In this document: piece after piece, positions 47,290 to 55,881 of the stretch | Numbering within the stretch: position 1 is the stretch's first letter | Layout of the letters: each line of letters opens with the position of its first letter | NCBI GenBank assembly: GCA_016710325.1 | Contig: JADJXK010000001.1 | Coordinates: 2,046,001 to 2,110,000 of the forward strand | Length of the DNA stretch: 64,000 nt | Origin: Candidatus Leptofilum proximum | GTDB lineage: Bacteria; Chloroflexota; Anaerolineae; Promineifilales; Promineifilaceae | Direction: 5' to 3' | The notes under the pieces: model-generated | What the model saw: only the letters and a program-made list of their open reading frames with translations | What the model was told of the DNA's origin: nothing | Database searches by the model: none | Translations under genes and position numbers: made by a program

Positions 47290-47300
47290 AGAGTAAGAAA

Positions 47301-47963
47301 ATGGACACTACCTCTGAAACACCGACGAATGAAAAACAGCCCAAACCCTTTTGGCAAAATAAATTGTTTCGTCTGGCATTGATGGGTCTGGGAATTGGTA
47401 TTGGCCTGGGTGCTTTGTTTTTGGCGATACGGCCGTTACTCGGACCTACCGAATGGCATGGCATGGTCATTCAATCCAATCAACCGGTTACTAACTTTAC
47501 GCTGACTGGCCCCGGTGAAGAGCCTGTGAGCCTGATCGATTTTCGGGGCAAAGTGGTGATGCTCTATTTTGGCTACACCTTCTGCCCTGATGTGTGTCCG
47601 GCCACTATGGTGGAACTCAGTGACGCCATGGAAATCCTGGGTAGTAAAGGCGAAGACGTGCAGGTGGTAATGATTACGCTGGATCCTGAACGGGATACGG
47701 CCGAAGTGCTGCAAAAGTATGTGACTCACTTTGACGATTCTTTTATTGGCTTAACCGGTACGCCAGAGGAACTCATTGCCGTGACAGCGCCAATGGGCAT
47801 TTTTTATGAACGGCATGAAGGCAGCGCCGCTTCGGGTTATCTAATCGACCACACGGCGACCGTGGCGGTGCTGGACAAAGAGGGTAAGCTGCGGCTCATA
47901 TACCCCTTTGGCATCACTGGTGCAGAAATGGCCGCTGATTTGAAATATCTGGTGCGTGAATAG
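47301..47963 (+). CDS. SCO1/SenC-family copper chaperone
   Basis: The 220-residue protein has one N-terminal membrane helix (about 25-48) and a complete SCO domain: MLYFGYTFCPDVCPATMVELSDAM (copper-binding C-x3-C), VMITLDPERDTAEVLQKYV, and SGYLIDHTATVAVLD containing the third ligand His. It should deliver copper to, or reduce, the CuA site of the oxidase subunit II encoded at 48568. It lies in the middle of the Rrf2-SCO-SCO-PCuAC-oxidase series with short spacings, so it is very probably co-expressed. Confidence 0.92.
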   Translation: MDTTSETPTNEKQPKPFWQNKLFRLALMGLGIGIGLGALFLAIRPLLGPTEWHGMVIQSNQPVTNFTLTGPGEEPVSLIDFRGKVVMLYFGYTFCPDVCPATMVELSDAMEILGSKGEDVQVVMITLDPERDTAEVLQKYVTHFDDSFIGLTGTPEELIAVTAPMGIFYERHEGSAASGYLIDHTATVAVLDKEGKLRLIYPFGITGAEMAADLKYLVRE

Positions 47964-47964
47964 G

Positions 47965-48393
47965 ATGGGCCGTGGATGGTTAGCTGCTGTTGTGTGCGTT
48001 ATGGGTCTGGCTGCCTGCCAACCAGCCAGCGAGCCTATTGAGGTAAGCCAGGTCTGGGGCCCAGAAGTGCCAGCAGTGGCTCAAAACGGCATTTTTTACC
48101 TGCAGATCAGCAATCACAGCCCGGCAGACGACCGGCTGGTAGCGGTGGAAAGCCCTGGCTGCACCACGGCTGAACTGCACGAAACGTATGAAAATGAACA
48201 TGGATTAATGGGGATGCGTTATCTGGCCGATGGGCTGGAGATTCCAGCGGGCGAAACTCTCACGTTGGATGTTGGCGGGTATCACGTTATGTGCCTGGGA
48301 AAAACGGCCGACTTTCGTGCTGGCGAACGCATTCCCTTATCACTGACTTTTACGGCAGCTGGCGAACTGACTGTAGAAGCAGAAATACATTAA
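47965..48393 (+). CDS. PCuAC-family periplasmic-type copper chaperone lipoprotein
   Basis: The 142-residue protein starts at ATG 47965, right after the SCO stop, and has a lipoprotein signal ending MGLAAC. The PCuAC copper site is visible as TAELHETYENEHGLMGMRYL (His and Met) followed after about 20 residues by GGYHVMCLG (H-x-M). In other bacteria PCuA(C) inserts Cu(I) into the CuA site together with SCO proteins. The order SCO-SCO-PCuAC-oxidase fits that role. A GTG start three codons earlier is less likely. Confidence 0.9.
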   Translation: MGRGWLAAVVCVMGLAACQPASEPIEVSQVWGPEVPAVAQNGIFYLQISNHSPADDRLVAVESPGCTTAELHETYENEHGLMGMRYLADGLEIPAGETLTLDVGGYHVMCLGKTADFRAGERIPLSLTFTAAGELTVEAEIH

Positions 48394-48442
48394 CGGTGGG
48401 CGCCGAATGCGTCTGCCAAAACTGAAGGAGGTTTTATAAGGA

Positions 48443-48571
48443 ATGGATAAGGACAAGAAGTACAAAGCTCCACAGGGCACTGTCGCTCTCGTCATTTTGT
48501 ACATTCTCCTCATCATAGCGCTGTGGGGAAGTGCCTATCTGACGATGCTGGCTAGAGGGGTGACCGTATGA
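48443..48571 (+). CDS. ba3-type cytochrome c oxidase subunit IIa, 42 residues
   Basis: ATG 48443 follows GGAGG and AAGGA sites and opens a 42-codon frame (MDKDKKYKAPQGTVALVILY then a hydrophobic helix and LTMLARGVTV). Its stop overlaps the subunit II start (ATGATG at 48568). A short polar N-terminus and a single membrane helix directly before subunit II is the layout of subunit IIa (CbaD) of ba3 oxidases such as that of Thermus, where it replaces a missing subunit II helix. Too small for ordinary gene callers but strongly supported by context. Confidence 0.8.
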   Translation: MDKDKKYKAPQGTVALVILYILLIIALWGSAYLTMLARGVTV

Positions 48572-49056
48572 TGCACATAGACGCCCGAGAACGCAATTTT
48601 ATTATAGGCACAACCATCTTGCTGCTGATCTTTGGAGCGGCCGTTTTGGTGAGCAGCTTTGCCTTTGGGTTTCAGGTTCCTGCGCCGGTGGAACGTATCG
48701 ATCCCAAAGTTGTTGCGACACCTGGCCAATCGCCCTGGGGCGATCCGGTAACGGAGCGGGTGCGTGAGTTGGCGCCCAACAAATACGAAGTGTACATCCT
48801 GGCCCAGGCGTGGAGCTTCCAGCCAAACCAGATTCGTATTCCGGTGGGTTCAACCGTCACCTTTTTCCTGACAAGCAAAGATGTTCAGCATGGTTTTCGG
48901 CTGGATGGAACCAACATCAACATGATGGTTCTGCCCGGCGAAGTATCTAAATTGACAGCGACGTTTGATGAACCCGGCGAATACAACTTCGTCTGCCACG
49001 AATATTGCGGCGTCGGTCATCATACAATGTATGGTCAGTTGATTGTGGAGCCATAG
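48568..49056 (+). CDS. cbaB: ba3-type cytochrome c oxidase subunit II (CuA)
   Basis: The 162-residue protein has one N-terminal membrane helix (about 10-33) and a cupredoxin domain with a complete CuA site: the upstream His in SKDVQHGFRL, then CHEYCGVGHHTMYG with two Cys, two candidate His and Met. It accepts electrons from cytochrome c and passes them to subunit I. The short length and single helix match B-type (ba3) subunit II, with the missing helix supplied by the 42-residue protein just upstream. The stop is two bases before the haem O synthase start. Confidence 0.93.
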   Translation: MMHIDARERNFIIGTTILLLIFGAAVLVSSFAFGFQVPAPVERIDPKVVATPGQSPWGDPVTERVRELAPNKYEVYILAQAWSFQPNQIRIPVGSTVTFFLTSKDVQHGFRLDGTNINMMVLPGEVSKLTATFDEPGEYNFVCHEYCGVGHHTMYGQLIVEP

Positions 49057-49058
49057 TT

Positions 49059-49973
49059 ATGGATGCGGTAAATGAAATTGTCCAACCGGTAAGACGGCCC
49101 TCTTTGTCGTTGTGGCGAACGGCCGTTGTCCTCTTTAAACTGCGCATCGTTTCTCTGCTTGTTTTGGCCGCCTTTGGGGGGGCGGGTCTGGGCACTTTGG
49201 TGACCGGGCAGGTTTCTGGTTGGGCCTGGGTGCTGCTCGCCGTTACCGGCACATTGTCGGCGGCGGGCGCCTCAGGGATCAACCAGTACCTGGAGCGCGA
49301 ACGCGATTCTCGGATGAATCGCACCGCCGCCCGGCCGTTGGCCACTGGCCAGATTGAAAACCCTCACCTGGTGCTGCTGTTAGGCGTGGGAATGGTGCTT
49401 GGGGCAACCGCGTTGGCAGCCGCATTTAACTTAGCTTTGGCGTTTTGGGTATTCTTCGGTGCCGTCATTTATGTAGGGGTTTATACCGTCTGGCTCAAGC
49501 CGCGCACCACGCTCAACATCGTGATCGGGGGTGCGGCGGGCAGCTGTGCGGTTATTAGCGGCGGCGCAGCGGTGGGTGCCTGGTCGGCGCTGGGGGTCTG
49601 GATATTGGCCGCGTTGGTTTTTGTCTGGACACCGGTTCACTTTTGGGCGCTGGCTCTTGCTTACCGGGCCGACTACATCAAGGCAGATTATCCGATGCTG
49701 CCAGCCCGGGTTGCCCCATCTGTTGCGGCACGCTGGACGGCCGTTCACACCGTACTCACTGCGGCAGCAGGTATGGCGCTGGGTTTCTGGCCAGCTGTAG
49801 ATTGGTTCTACCTGGCGCCGATTGGTCTGGCAACGGCCGTACTTACCGTGCGCACCTTTGCCCTGCTCAGGGCCCCTGCCGAAAAAGCACCGGCGTTTGC
49901 CCTATTCCACTTCTCCAATCTCTATCTTGCACTCGTGCTGGTTGTTGTCTTGCTTGCCAGCTTGTGGAGGTAA
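49059..49973 (+). CDS. ctaB: Protohaem IX farnesyltransferase (haem O synthase)
   Basis: The 304-residue protein (ATG 49059) has about eight to nine transmembrane helices and the prenyltransferase motif INQYLERERDSRMNRTAARPLATGQ (Asn and Asp ligands for Mg-pyrophosphate), with the second loop around YRADYIKADYPMLP. It converts haem B to haem O, the precursor of haem A for the oxidase encoded on both sides. No haem A synthase (CtaA) is seen in the window, so either it lies elsewhere or the enzyme uses haem O. It is placed between subunits II and I, seven bases before subunit I. Confidence 0.93.
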   Translation: MDAVNEIVQPVRRPSLSLWRTAVVLFKLRIVSLLVLAAFGGAGLGTLVTGQVSGWAWVLLAVTGTLSAAGASGINQYLERERDSRMNRTAARPLATGQIENPHLVLLLGVGMVLGATALAAAFNLALAFWVFFGAVIYVGVYTVWLKPRTTLNIVIGGAAGSCAVISGGAAVGAWSALGVWILAALVFVWTPVHFWALALAYRADYIKADYPMLPARVAPSVAARWTAVHTVLTAAAGMALGFWPAVDWFYLAPIGLATAVLTVRTFALLRAPAEKAPAFALFHFSNLYLALVLVVVLLASLWR

Positions 49974-49980
49974 ATAATTT

Positions 49981-51618
49981 ATGTATGCAAGCACTAAAAA
50001 GTTGACGGGCTGGTACCTCGGTGTTGGTATGGCAGCCCTGTTTATTGGGGGGATGATAGGCCCCCTGCAAAAATTAGAGCATGTGGGAGTTAATGTTTAC
50101 CCCGCACTGCAAAATGTTGGTCTTAACAGCTACTACCAGGGCTTGTCTCTGCATGGTGTGCTTAATGCACTGGTTTGGACCACCTTCTTTATTGTTGGCT
50201 TTCTCACCTACGCCACGGTTCACAGCCTGAAGCGTGAGCTGACCAATCCCAAGCTGAATTGGGCCAGCTTAATCATCATGGTTGTTGGTTTACTTATGGC
50301 CGCGGTTCCGCTCCTGTTGAACCTCGCCACTGTGCTCTATACCTCATACCCGCCACTCCAGGCATCGCCCTTTTACTACATCGGCCTTACGCTGGTTGTT
50401 GTGGGCTCGTGGGTCGGTGGTTGGGGCATGTTCCTTACCTTACGTGCCTGGCGCAAAGAGAATCCGGGCGTTCAGACGCCGTTTATCGCTCTGGCCTCCA
50501 CCATTACCATGGCCATGTGGCAAATTGCCACGGTGGGTCTTGCCACAGAAATGCTGTGGTTACTTATTCCCTGGTCTCTCGGCCTGACTGATGGAACGGA
50601 TCCGCAGTTGGCCCGTACCTTCTTCTGGTTTACGGGACATCCAATTGTTTACTTCTGGCTCCTGCCAGCCTATGTGGCCTGGTACGGTATGGTGCCCAAG
50701 CAAGCGGGCGGTAAACTGTTTAGCGAACCACTGGCGCGCCTGGTATTCTGGCTCTTCTTGCTGCTGTCCATCCCTGTTGGTCTGCATCACCAATATCTGG
50801 ATCCCAGCGTGCCACAAGGTTGGAAGGTTGTCCATGCCGTTTTGACCTATTCGCTCTTTATTCCCAGTTTGCTGACTGCATTTAACGTTATAGCCTCGAT
50901 GGAGCTTGGTGGACGGGCGCGCGGCGGCACAGGGCTGTTGGGCTGGATTCGCACCCTGCCGTGGGGCGATCCTTCCTTTACCGCTCAAGTCCTGGCCATG
51001 ATTCTGTTTGCCTTTGGTGGGATCGGTGGTTTGACCAACGCTTCTTACAACCTGAATCTGGTGGTCCATAACACGATGTGGATTCCGGGACACTTCCATC
51101 TCACTGTAGGGTCTGGCGTTACGCTTACCTTCTTTGGTATTGCTTACTGGCTGGTACCGCAACTGTCCAACAAGCCGCTGTTTAGCCGGAAAGCCGCGCT
51201 GTGGCAGGCCTGGACCTGGTTTGCTGGTATGTTGCTAATGTCTAATGCCTTACATATTCTGGGGCTCAACTTTGGTTCACCCCGCCGAACGATGCTGGGT
51301 GTGGCACCGTATGCTTCTTCCGACTGGCAGCCATTGTTGATTGAAGCCGCGCTTGGCGGTATCATTCTGGGTATTAGCGGTTTGTTGTTCTATACCAATA
51401 TGCTGGGCACTGTTTTCTCTAAGAAAACGCTCACTGAGACGATTGAGATGCCAGTGGCCGAAGCGTTGGATCCACATCCGGCACCGGCCTGGTTAGACAC
51501 CTGGCGGCCCTGGGTTGTGGCTACCCTGGTTCTGATCCTGGTTTCTTATGGCCCGATATTGGTTTATCTTATTTCAAATCTAAACATGACATCACCCGGT
51601 TTTAACAAACTGTGGTAA
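49981..51618 (+). CDS. cbaA: ba3-type cytochrome c oxidase subunit I
   Basis: The 545-residue protein has about 13 transmembrane helices and the haem-copper oxidase ligands: low-spin haem His in SLHGVLNALVW, CuB His with cross-linked Tyr in GHPIVYFWLLPAYVAW, CuB His-His in VGLHHQYLD, and haem ligands HNTMWIPGHFHLTVG. The sequence near these sites and the short subunit II identify the B-type (ba3) family, which has high oxygen affinity and a single proton channel. It reduces oxygen to water using electrons from cytochrome c. It is followed by a hairpin and a cytochrome c gene. Confidence 0.95.
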   Translation: MYASTKKLTGWYLGVGMAALFIGGMIGPLQKLEHVGVNVYPALQNVGLNSYYQGLSLHGVLNALVWTTFFIVGFLTYATVHSLKRELTNPKLNWASLIIMVVGLLMAAVPLLLNLATVLYTSYPPLQASPFYYIGLTLVVVGSWVGGWGMFLTLRAWRKENPGVQTPFIALASTITMAMWQIATVGLATEMLWLLIPWSLGLTDGTDPQLARTFFWFTGHPIVYFWLLPAYVAWYGMVPKQAGGKLFSEPLARLVFWLFLLLSIPVGLHHQYLDPSVPQGWKVVHAVLTYSLFIPSLLTAFNVIASMELGGRARGGTGLLGWIRTLPWGDPSFTAQVLAMILFAFGGIGGLTNASYNLNLVVHNTMWIPGHFHLTVGSGVTLTFFGIAYWLVPQLSNKPLFSRKAALWQAWTWFAGMLLMSNALHILGLNFGSPRRTMLGVAPYASSDWQPLLIEAALGGIILGISGLLFYTNMLGTVFSKKTLTETIEMPVAEALDPHPAPAWLDTWRPWVVATLVLILVSYGPILVYLISNLNMTSPGFNKLW

Positions 51619-51631
51619 TGTTAGGTTTTAG

Positions 51632-51663
51632 GGCTGGTACTGGCGTTGACGCCAGTGCCAGCC
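51632..51663 (+). terminator. Stem-loop between oxidase subunit I and cytochrome c genes
   Basis: GGCTGG-T-ACTGGCG (51632-51645) pairs with CGCCAGT-G-CCAGCC (51650-51663) with one mismatch. No T-run follows, so it may slow transcription or protect the upstream message rather than stop it. Confidence 0.65.
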
Positions 51664-51700
51664 ATCTTAAAACAATCTCAACCAATTGGAGGTCGCTTCA

Positions 51701-52135
51701 ATGCGAAAATTAACGTTAATGGTTTTACTGATGCTGCTGCTCTCGCTGGGCCTGGCTGCCTGCGGTGGTGGTGGCGAGGAAACGAGTGATGGAGATGGGG
51801 AAACGGCCGCTACCTCCGTAGGCGACGCGGCTAACGGCGAACGTCTTTTCAATGAGTCCATCATTGGGGCCGCCAGCGCTCCGGGCTGCATCACCTGCCA
51901 CTCGCTTGAGCCGGGCGTGGTTCTGGTAGGCCCGTCTCACTCCGATATTGGCGCCCGTGCAGAAACGGCCGTAGAAGGCATGTCTCCTGAAGATTACCTG
52001 CGGCAGTCCATCGTGGAGCCCAATGCCCACATCACCGAAGGGTACACTGAAGGTGTGATGTACCAAAACTACGGTGAAGAGCTGACCAATACGCAAATTA
52101 ACGACCTGGTCGCCTTCCTGCTCACGCTCAAGTAA
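51701..52135 (+). CDS. Mono-haem cytochrome c lipoprotein
   Basis: The 144-residue protein starts at ATG 51701 behind GGAGG and has a lipoprotein signal ending LGLAAC, an acidic Gly-rich tether, and a class I cytochrome c domain with CITCHSLEPG (haem attachment). The distal Met ligand is probably in TEGVMYQNYGEEL, and the C-terminal helix is NDLVAFLLTLK. Anchored outside the membrane, it would deliver electrons to the CuA site of the ba3 oxidase directly upstream, or accept them from the cytochrome b fusion downstream. Confidence 0.9.
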   Translation: MRKLTLMVLLMLLLSLGLAACGGGGEETSDGDGETAATSVGDAANGERLFNESIIGAASAPGCITCHSLEPGVVLVGPSHSDIGARAETAVEGMSPEDYLRQSIVEPNAHITEGYTEGVMYQNYGEELTNTQINDLVAFLLTLK

Positions 52136-52154
52136 CCAATTATGCATATGAATT

Positions 52155-52197
52155 AGTGGTGATGGTCCAGCAAATTGTGATCATCACCACTTTTTTT
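52155..52197 (+). terminator. Intrinsic terminator after the cytochrome c gene
   Basis: AGTGGTGATG (52155-52164) pairs perfectly with CATCACCACT (52182-52191), followed by T7. It ends the oxidase transcription unit, so the next gene probably has its own promoter. Confidence 0.85.
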
Positions 52198-52369
52198 ATT
52201 GAATCGATTTGTAGCGGATAGGGTGCGAGTCAATTTTCTGCTTAAATGCAGTTTGGCATAAATTTGTTCCGAAATCTGTCAGCGGTGCGCCAAACTGCTT
52301 AAAGTACAGCGAGCCGCATACAACTCGGAATTTAATTTGGCAAAGCTGTACTAAACTACCACCAAGCCC

Positions 52370-54637
52370 ATGTCACAATTTAGAAAAAAAGAAGAGCCCG
52401 AAGTGCTGCCTGGCGTCGTGCTGGAAGAAGATTGCCAGACGGTTTCTCCAGCCGAAAATATTGGTCTGGATGACGACGACCCAGACGATGATCACGAACA
52501 TGACGTGACCTGGACGGCCGTTTCCCAAAACCCCGGTTCTGGCGATCTGTTGGCGGGTTGGCAGCGTAAACCCGCTCCTTGGGCCGTCTGGCTGGAACGG
52601 TTGACGCTGTGGGTGGAACGGCCGTTTAATACCCTCACCGGCACGCGGCAGCTCAATCCCTTTTACCAAACCGGCACCATTGCCGTTCTGCTTACGCTCG
52701 TCGTCGGGCTCACTGGCTTCTACATTTTCCTGTTTTATAAATACGGCTTTGAAGAATCCTACCTGTCGGTGCTGCGCATGAACAACATGGTCATCACCCG
52801 CACCATGCGCGCCGTCCACCGCTACGCGTCCGGCGCGTTGGTGGTCACGACGTTGCTGCACGCCTACCGGACCCTCTTCATGGAACGGTTTCGCGGGCAG
52901 CGCTGGCTGGCCTGGGTGACCGGCATTGTGCTGACCGTCCTCATCTGGTTGGCGGGGGTGACCGGTTACTGGCTGGTCGTAGATGTTCGCGCCCAACTGA
53001 TTACCGATGGCTTCGTGCGCTTTCTGCGCAGTTTCACGCCCTGGGCCGATGGCTTTGTTCTCTGGATTACCAGGGCCGATGTAAGCGGCAACAGCTGGCC
53101 TGTCATGTTGATCCTGTTGACGCTGCACGTCGCCCTCTTTCTGGTGGTGGCTTACTTTTTCTACCTGCACATTCGCCGCCTCAGCCGGGCCAAGTGGCTG
53201 CCCGATATGCACCTGGTGATTGGCAGCGTGGCGGTGCTCATTTTGGTGGCGATTTTTTTCCCGCTGCGGAACCTGCCCGCAGCCACCGGCCTGAACCTGC
53301 CGCAACGCATCACCCTGGATCCGCTCTTTCTCTTTTATTTGCCTGCGGAAGGGGGTGGGATAGCTCCCTGGCTGTGGGGTGGCTTGTTGTTGGTTACGGC
53401 CGTTGCCCTCGCCCTGCCCTGGATTACCCGCGATCATGCCGCGGCAGAAACAGCTAAGGCGGCATCCGGCACGGCGAAGGCCGTTGGCCTGCCCGTGGTA
53501 AACATTGTGGCGGAGCGCTGCACCGGCTGCACCAAGTGTGCACTGGACTGCCCCTATGGCGCGATTGAGATGGTGGAGCGGCACGACGACAAGCCGCACA
53601 AATTCATCGCCGTTGCCGACCCGAAGCTCTGCGTTTCTTGTGGCATTTGCGTGGGTTCTTGCGACGGCGTGGCGGTGTCGCTGGGCGATGCGCCGCCGGA
53701 ACTGCTGTGGGATGCCGTAGCCATGCGCCTGACGATGGCCAAAGCCAGGGCGCCCGAGCAGCCGCTGCGGCTGGTTTTTACCTGTGACCGGCACGCCGCC
53801 CAGGGAGCACGGCCGTTTCTGGCCGAAAATGGTCCGGTGGTGTTGGCGGAGACGGCCGTAGAAATCATCACTGTGCCCTGCGTAGGCACCCTGCCGCCCG
53901 ACCTGATGGTGCGCGCCCTGAAGGCGGGTGCCCACGACGTGCAGCTCATCGGCTGCCCGCCGGATGACTGCCGAAACCGGGAGGGGAACGTCTGGGCCGA
54001 AAAGCGCATCACCCGGCAGCGTGTACCGCGCCTGAACCGGGCCTATGCCAATGCCCCCATCACTGCCGCCTGGGTCGCCCCCGACGAGTTTGCCACCGCC
54101 CTCAAAACGCCGCTGCCTGCACCTGCGGAACCTGGGGCTGAACCAGACTTTATGGCGTCACGTCGTATAGCTGCCGATATTCCGCGGCGCAGCCTGGCGA
54201 TTTTGTTTGGGATGATGGTGCTGGTGCTGCTGGCGCAGGCCTTCCTCACCGATGTGCCTTTCCGTTCTCGCGCAGCGGCCGATAGTGCCGTTCTGCGCGT
54301 GGTGGTAGAAGATCCGACCACCCCGTTTAACCGCACCGGGGCATTTAACTTGCCGGAACGGCCGTTAATCCTGCGCCTGGAAGTAGATGGTGAAGTTGTG
54401 GCGGAAGAAATTTACGATCCGGCCGTTTTCTTTAGCCAGCCGGTTGACCCGTTTGTCCAGGACCTGGAAATTGCTCCGGGCAGTCACCACATTCGCCTGG
54501 CCTTCGTGGATGAAAAGGCCGACAGCCGCGTGGTGTTCTTCGAGACCACTACTGAGCTGGCGCCCGGAGACATTCTGCGGGTAGTGTACAATCCGCTGTT
54601 CAGCACACCGTGCAAAGGCCGTAACTGCCTCCAGTAA
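52370..54637 (+). CDS. Cytochrome b fused to a 2[4Fe-4S] ferredoxin and an MvhD-type iron-sulfur domain
   Basis: The 755-residue protein has an acidic cytoplasmic N-terminus (about 1-85) and a cytochrome-b N-terminal-type membrane domain (about 95-345) with two His pairs for haems b (VHRYASGALVVTTLLHAY and LHVALFLVVAYFFYLH). It then has a bacterial ferredoxin domain (about 375-445; CTGCTKCALDCPYGAIEM and CVSCGICVGSCDG), and an MvhD/FrhD-like [2Fe-2S] domain (about 460-560; FTCDRHAAQG, VPCVGTLPP and IGCPPDDCRNREGN). A late membrane helix (about 605-625) and a beta-rich tail follow. Soluble electron carriers could thus feed membrane haems and quinone. I recall related fusions in Chloroflexota annotations, but the partner is unknown. 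It follows the ba3 operon after a terminator. Confidence 0.85.
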   Translation: MSQFRKKEEPEVLPGVVLEEDCQTVSPAENIGLDDDDPDDDHEHDVTWTAVSQNPGSGDLLAGWQRKPAPWAVWLERLTLWVERPFNTLTGTRQLNPFYQTGTIAVLLTLVVGLTGFYIFLFYKYGFEESYLSVLRMNNMVITRTMRAVHRYASGALVVTTLLHAYRTLFMERFRGQRWLAWVTGIVLTVLIWLAGVTGYWLVVDVRAQLITDGFVRFLRSFTPWADGFVLWITRADVSGNSWPVMLILLTLHVALFLVVAYFFYLHIRRLSRAKWLPDMHLVIGSVAVLILVAIFFPLRNLPAATGLNLPQRITLDPLFLFYLPAEGGGIAPWLWGGLLLVTAVALALPWITRDHAAAETAKAASGTAKAVGLPVVNIVAERCTGCTKCALDCPYGAIEMVERHDDKPHKFIAVADPKLCVSCGICVGSCDGVAVSLGDAPPELLWDAVAMRLTMAKARAPEQPLRLVFTCDRHAAQGARPFLAENGPVVLAETAVEIITVPCVGTLPPDLMVRALKAGAHDVQLIGCPPDDCRNREGNVWAEKRITRQRVPRLNRAYANAPITAAWVAPDEFATALKTPLPAPAEPGAEPDFMASRRIAADIPRRSLAILFGMMVLVLLAQAFLTDVPFRSRAAADSAVLRVVVEDPTTPFNRTGAFNLPERPLILRLEVDGEVVAEEIYDPAVFFSQPVDPFVQDLEIAPGSHHIRLAFVDEKADSRVVFFETTTELAPGDILRVVYNPLFSTPCKGRNCLQ

Positions 54638-54657
54638 CCCACACTGAGCTTTTGAGG

Positions 54658-54715
54658 ACGCTGATTGGCCTGATTTTCCCGAGATTGGCGGGGGGTCAGG
54701 GGAATCAGCGTTTTT
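54658..54715 (+). terminator. Terminator between cytochrome b fusion and NUDIX genes
   Basis: ACGCTGATT (54658-54666) pairs with AATCAGCGT (54703-54711), continued by T5, with further TTTTCCC/GGGG pairing inside the loop. It overlaps the end of the convergent NUDIX gene. Confidence 0.75.
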
Positions 54716-55259
54716 GTGTTTTTACGGCCGTTTGCAGCAGTTCGTGTTGACCATAGCCTAACTGCCAGGTTAGAACCTCACGAATGGGATGGAAGGTGGC
54801 GCCGGTAACATAGTAATCGGCCTCTATGCGGGCGGGATCATACTGGTCGGCCTGGGCGGTGAAGATGGCCCAGAAGAAGTGTGGATGGGGGTAAGGATAG
54901 CCGTCTGGCTGGGGGGCGAGGTGTTGGAAGTGGTAAAAGCCGATAACGGCCGTCTCTTGCACCGTCCAACCTGTCTCTTCGCCGATTTCCCGGTGCAGGG
55001 TCTGCAGAACTGTTTCACCCGGCTCCCGCCGTCCGCCGGGGATGATGTACGGCTCGTTCTGGTGATCCTGAATGACCATCACCTCGTCGCCGCGCCGTAA
55101 AATGACACGCGCCGAACTAATCAGTTCATCTGGGGGCAGGGTGGGCGAGAGGTAAATGTTTTCCTGTAAGGGCAGGGGTGTTGTTTGCCATTCCCAAGTA
55201 CGGTGATGGGTGGCAACGGCCGTTTTTCCGCGCAAAAATCCTATAACTGAGGAAAACAT
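54705..55259 (-). CDS. NUDIX hydrolase
   Basis: The 184-residue protein carries the Nudix box G-x5-E-x7-REUxEExGU as GGRREPGETVLQTLHREIGEETGW (about residues 77-100), the metal-binding helix that hydrolyses nucleoside diphosphates linked to another group. Before it is a strand pair with VMVIQDHQNEPYIIPG. An extra N-terminal segment of about 55 residues is unlike the simplest family members. It lies two genes from the methyl-transfer pair on the same strand, six bases after the DUF1638 gene stop. Its substrate cannot be read from sequence. Confidence 0.88.
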   Translation of the reverse strand: MFSSVIGFLRGKTAVATHHRTWEWQTTPLPLQENIYLSPTLPPDELISSARVILRRGDEVMVIQDHQNEPYIIPGGRREPGETVLQTLHREIGEETGWTVQETAVIGFYHFQHLAPQPDGYPYPHPHFFWAIFTAQADQYDPARIEADYYVTGATFHPIREVLTWQLGYGQHELLQTAVKTQKR

Positions 55260-55265
55260 TTGTAG

Positions 55266-55859
55266 CTAAACCCCTGTGTTCCGGTTCATCATGGCCACCA
55301 GCCGCTCTTCCAGCAGGCCATAGCCCGTGGGGCGTACTTCCAGGGGCAGTTCCAGGTAATCGGCGGCCTGCTGGGCCTGGGCAATGAGTTCCGGGTCCGG
55401 ATTTTGCGCCAGGTAAACGATGCGCTTGTAGTTGCGGAAATATTCTTCTTTGAGCTGGGGAAAACGATCAAGCCCCAGCCCTTTCAAAATGGTGCCTTTA
55501 AACCCGCGCACCAAAAAGTCGGTCAAGAAAAAAGTGCCGGGTTCTTCATCCATTAACTCCTGAAACCCGACGCCGCCGTACATTTCGTAGCAGTGCGGGC
55601 CGTCGATGCGCTCCAGCCCATATTTGGCGGCCAGCCGGTCCACCGCGCCTTGCGAGCCGCAGTCGCCAAAGCCAATCAGCACCCGGTCGAACCGCTCGCG
55701 AATTTCCAGGTAACGCTTTTCTACATCGGGGGCGATGCGCTCGGGGAACATGTGGTCTATGGCCGGGATGCCAAACACTTCGGCATCCCAGCCATGTTTT
55801 TGCACGATGTCTATGATTTCGCGGGCCAAGGCACCGCAGAAGATGATGGCGGTTTTCAT
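55266..55859 (-). CDS. DUF1638-family protein
   Basis: The 197-residue protein matches the DUF1638 pattern: MKTAIIFCGALAREIIDIVQKHGW at the start, IGFGDCGSQGAVDRLAAKYG, and IDGPHCYEMYGG with conserved Cys and His. Members are often encoded beside corrinoid methyltransferase systems in methanogens and other anaerobes, and may bind a metal or act in one-carbon metabolism. Here it lies 22 bases downstream of the homocysteine methyltransferase gene, consistent with that link. No corrinoid protein gene is visible, so the role is unproven. Confidence 0.8.
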   Translation of the reverse strand: MKTAIIFCGALAREIIDIVQKHGWDAEVFGIPAIDHMFPERIAPDVEKRYLEIRERFDRVLIGFGDCGSQGAVDRLAAKYGLERIDGPHCYEMYGGVGFQELMDEEPGTFFLTDFLVRGFKGTILKGLGLDRFPQLKEEYFRNYKRIVYLAQNPDPELIAQAQQAADYLELPLEVRPTGYGLLEERLVAMMNRNTGV

Positions 55860-55881
55860 TAAAACCGTCCTCTGATAGGCA

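Noticed and set aside
52373..53935. Long antisense open frame (520 codons) opposite the cytochrome b fusion gene
   Set aside because: It has no recognisable domain, is rich in Gln, Arg, His and Gly as expected of shadow frames, and lies entirely within a clearly recognised gene on the other strand.
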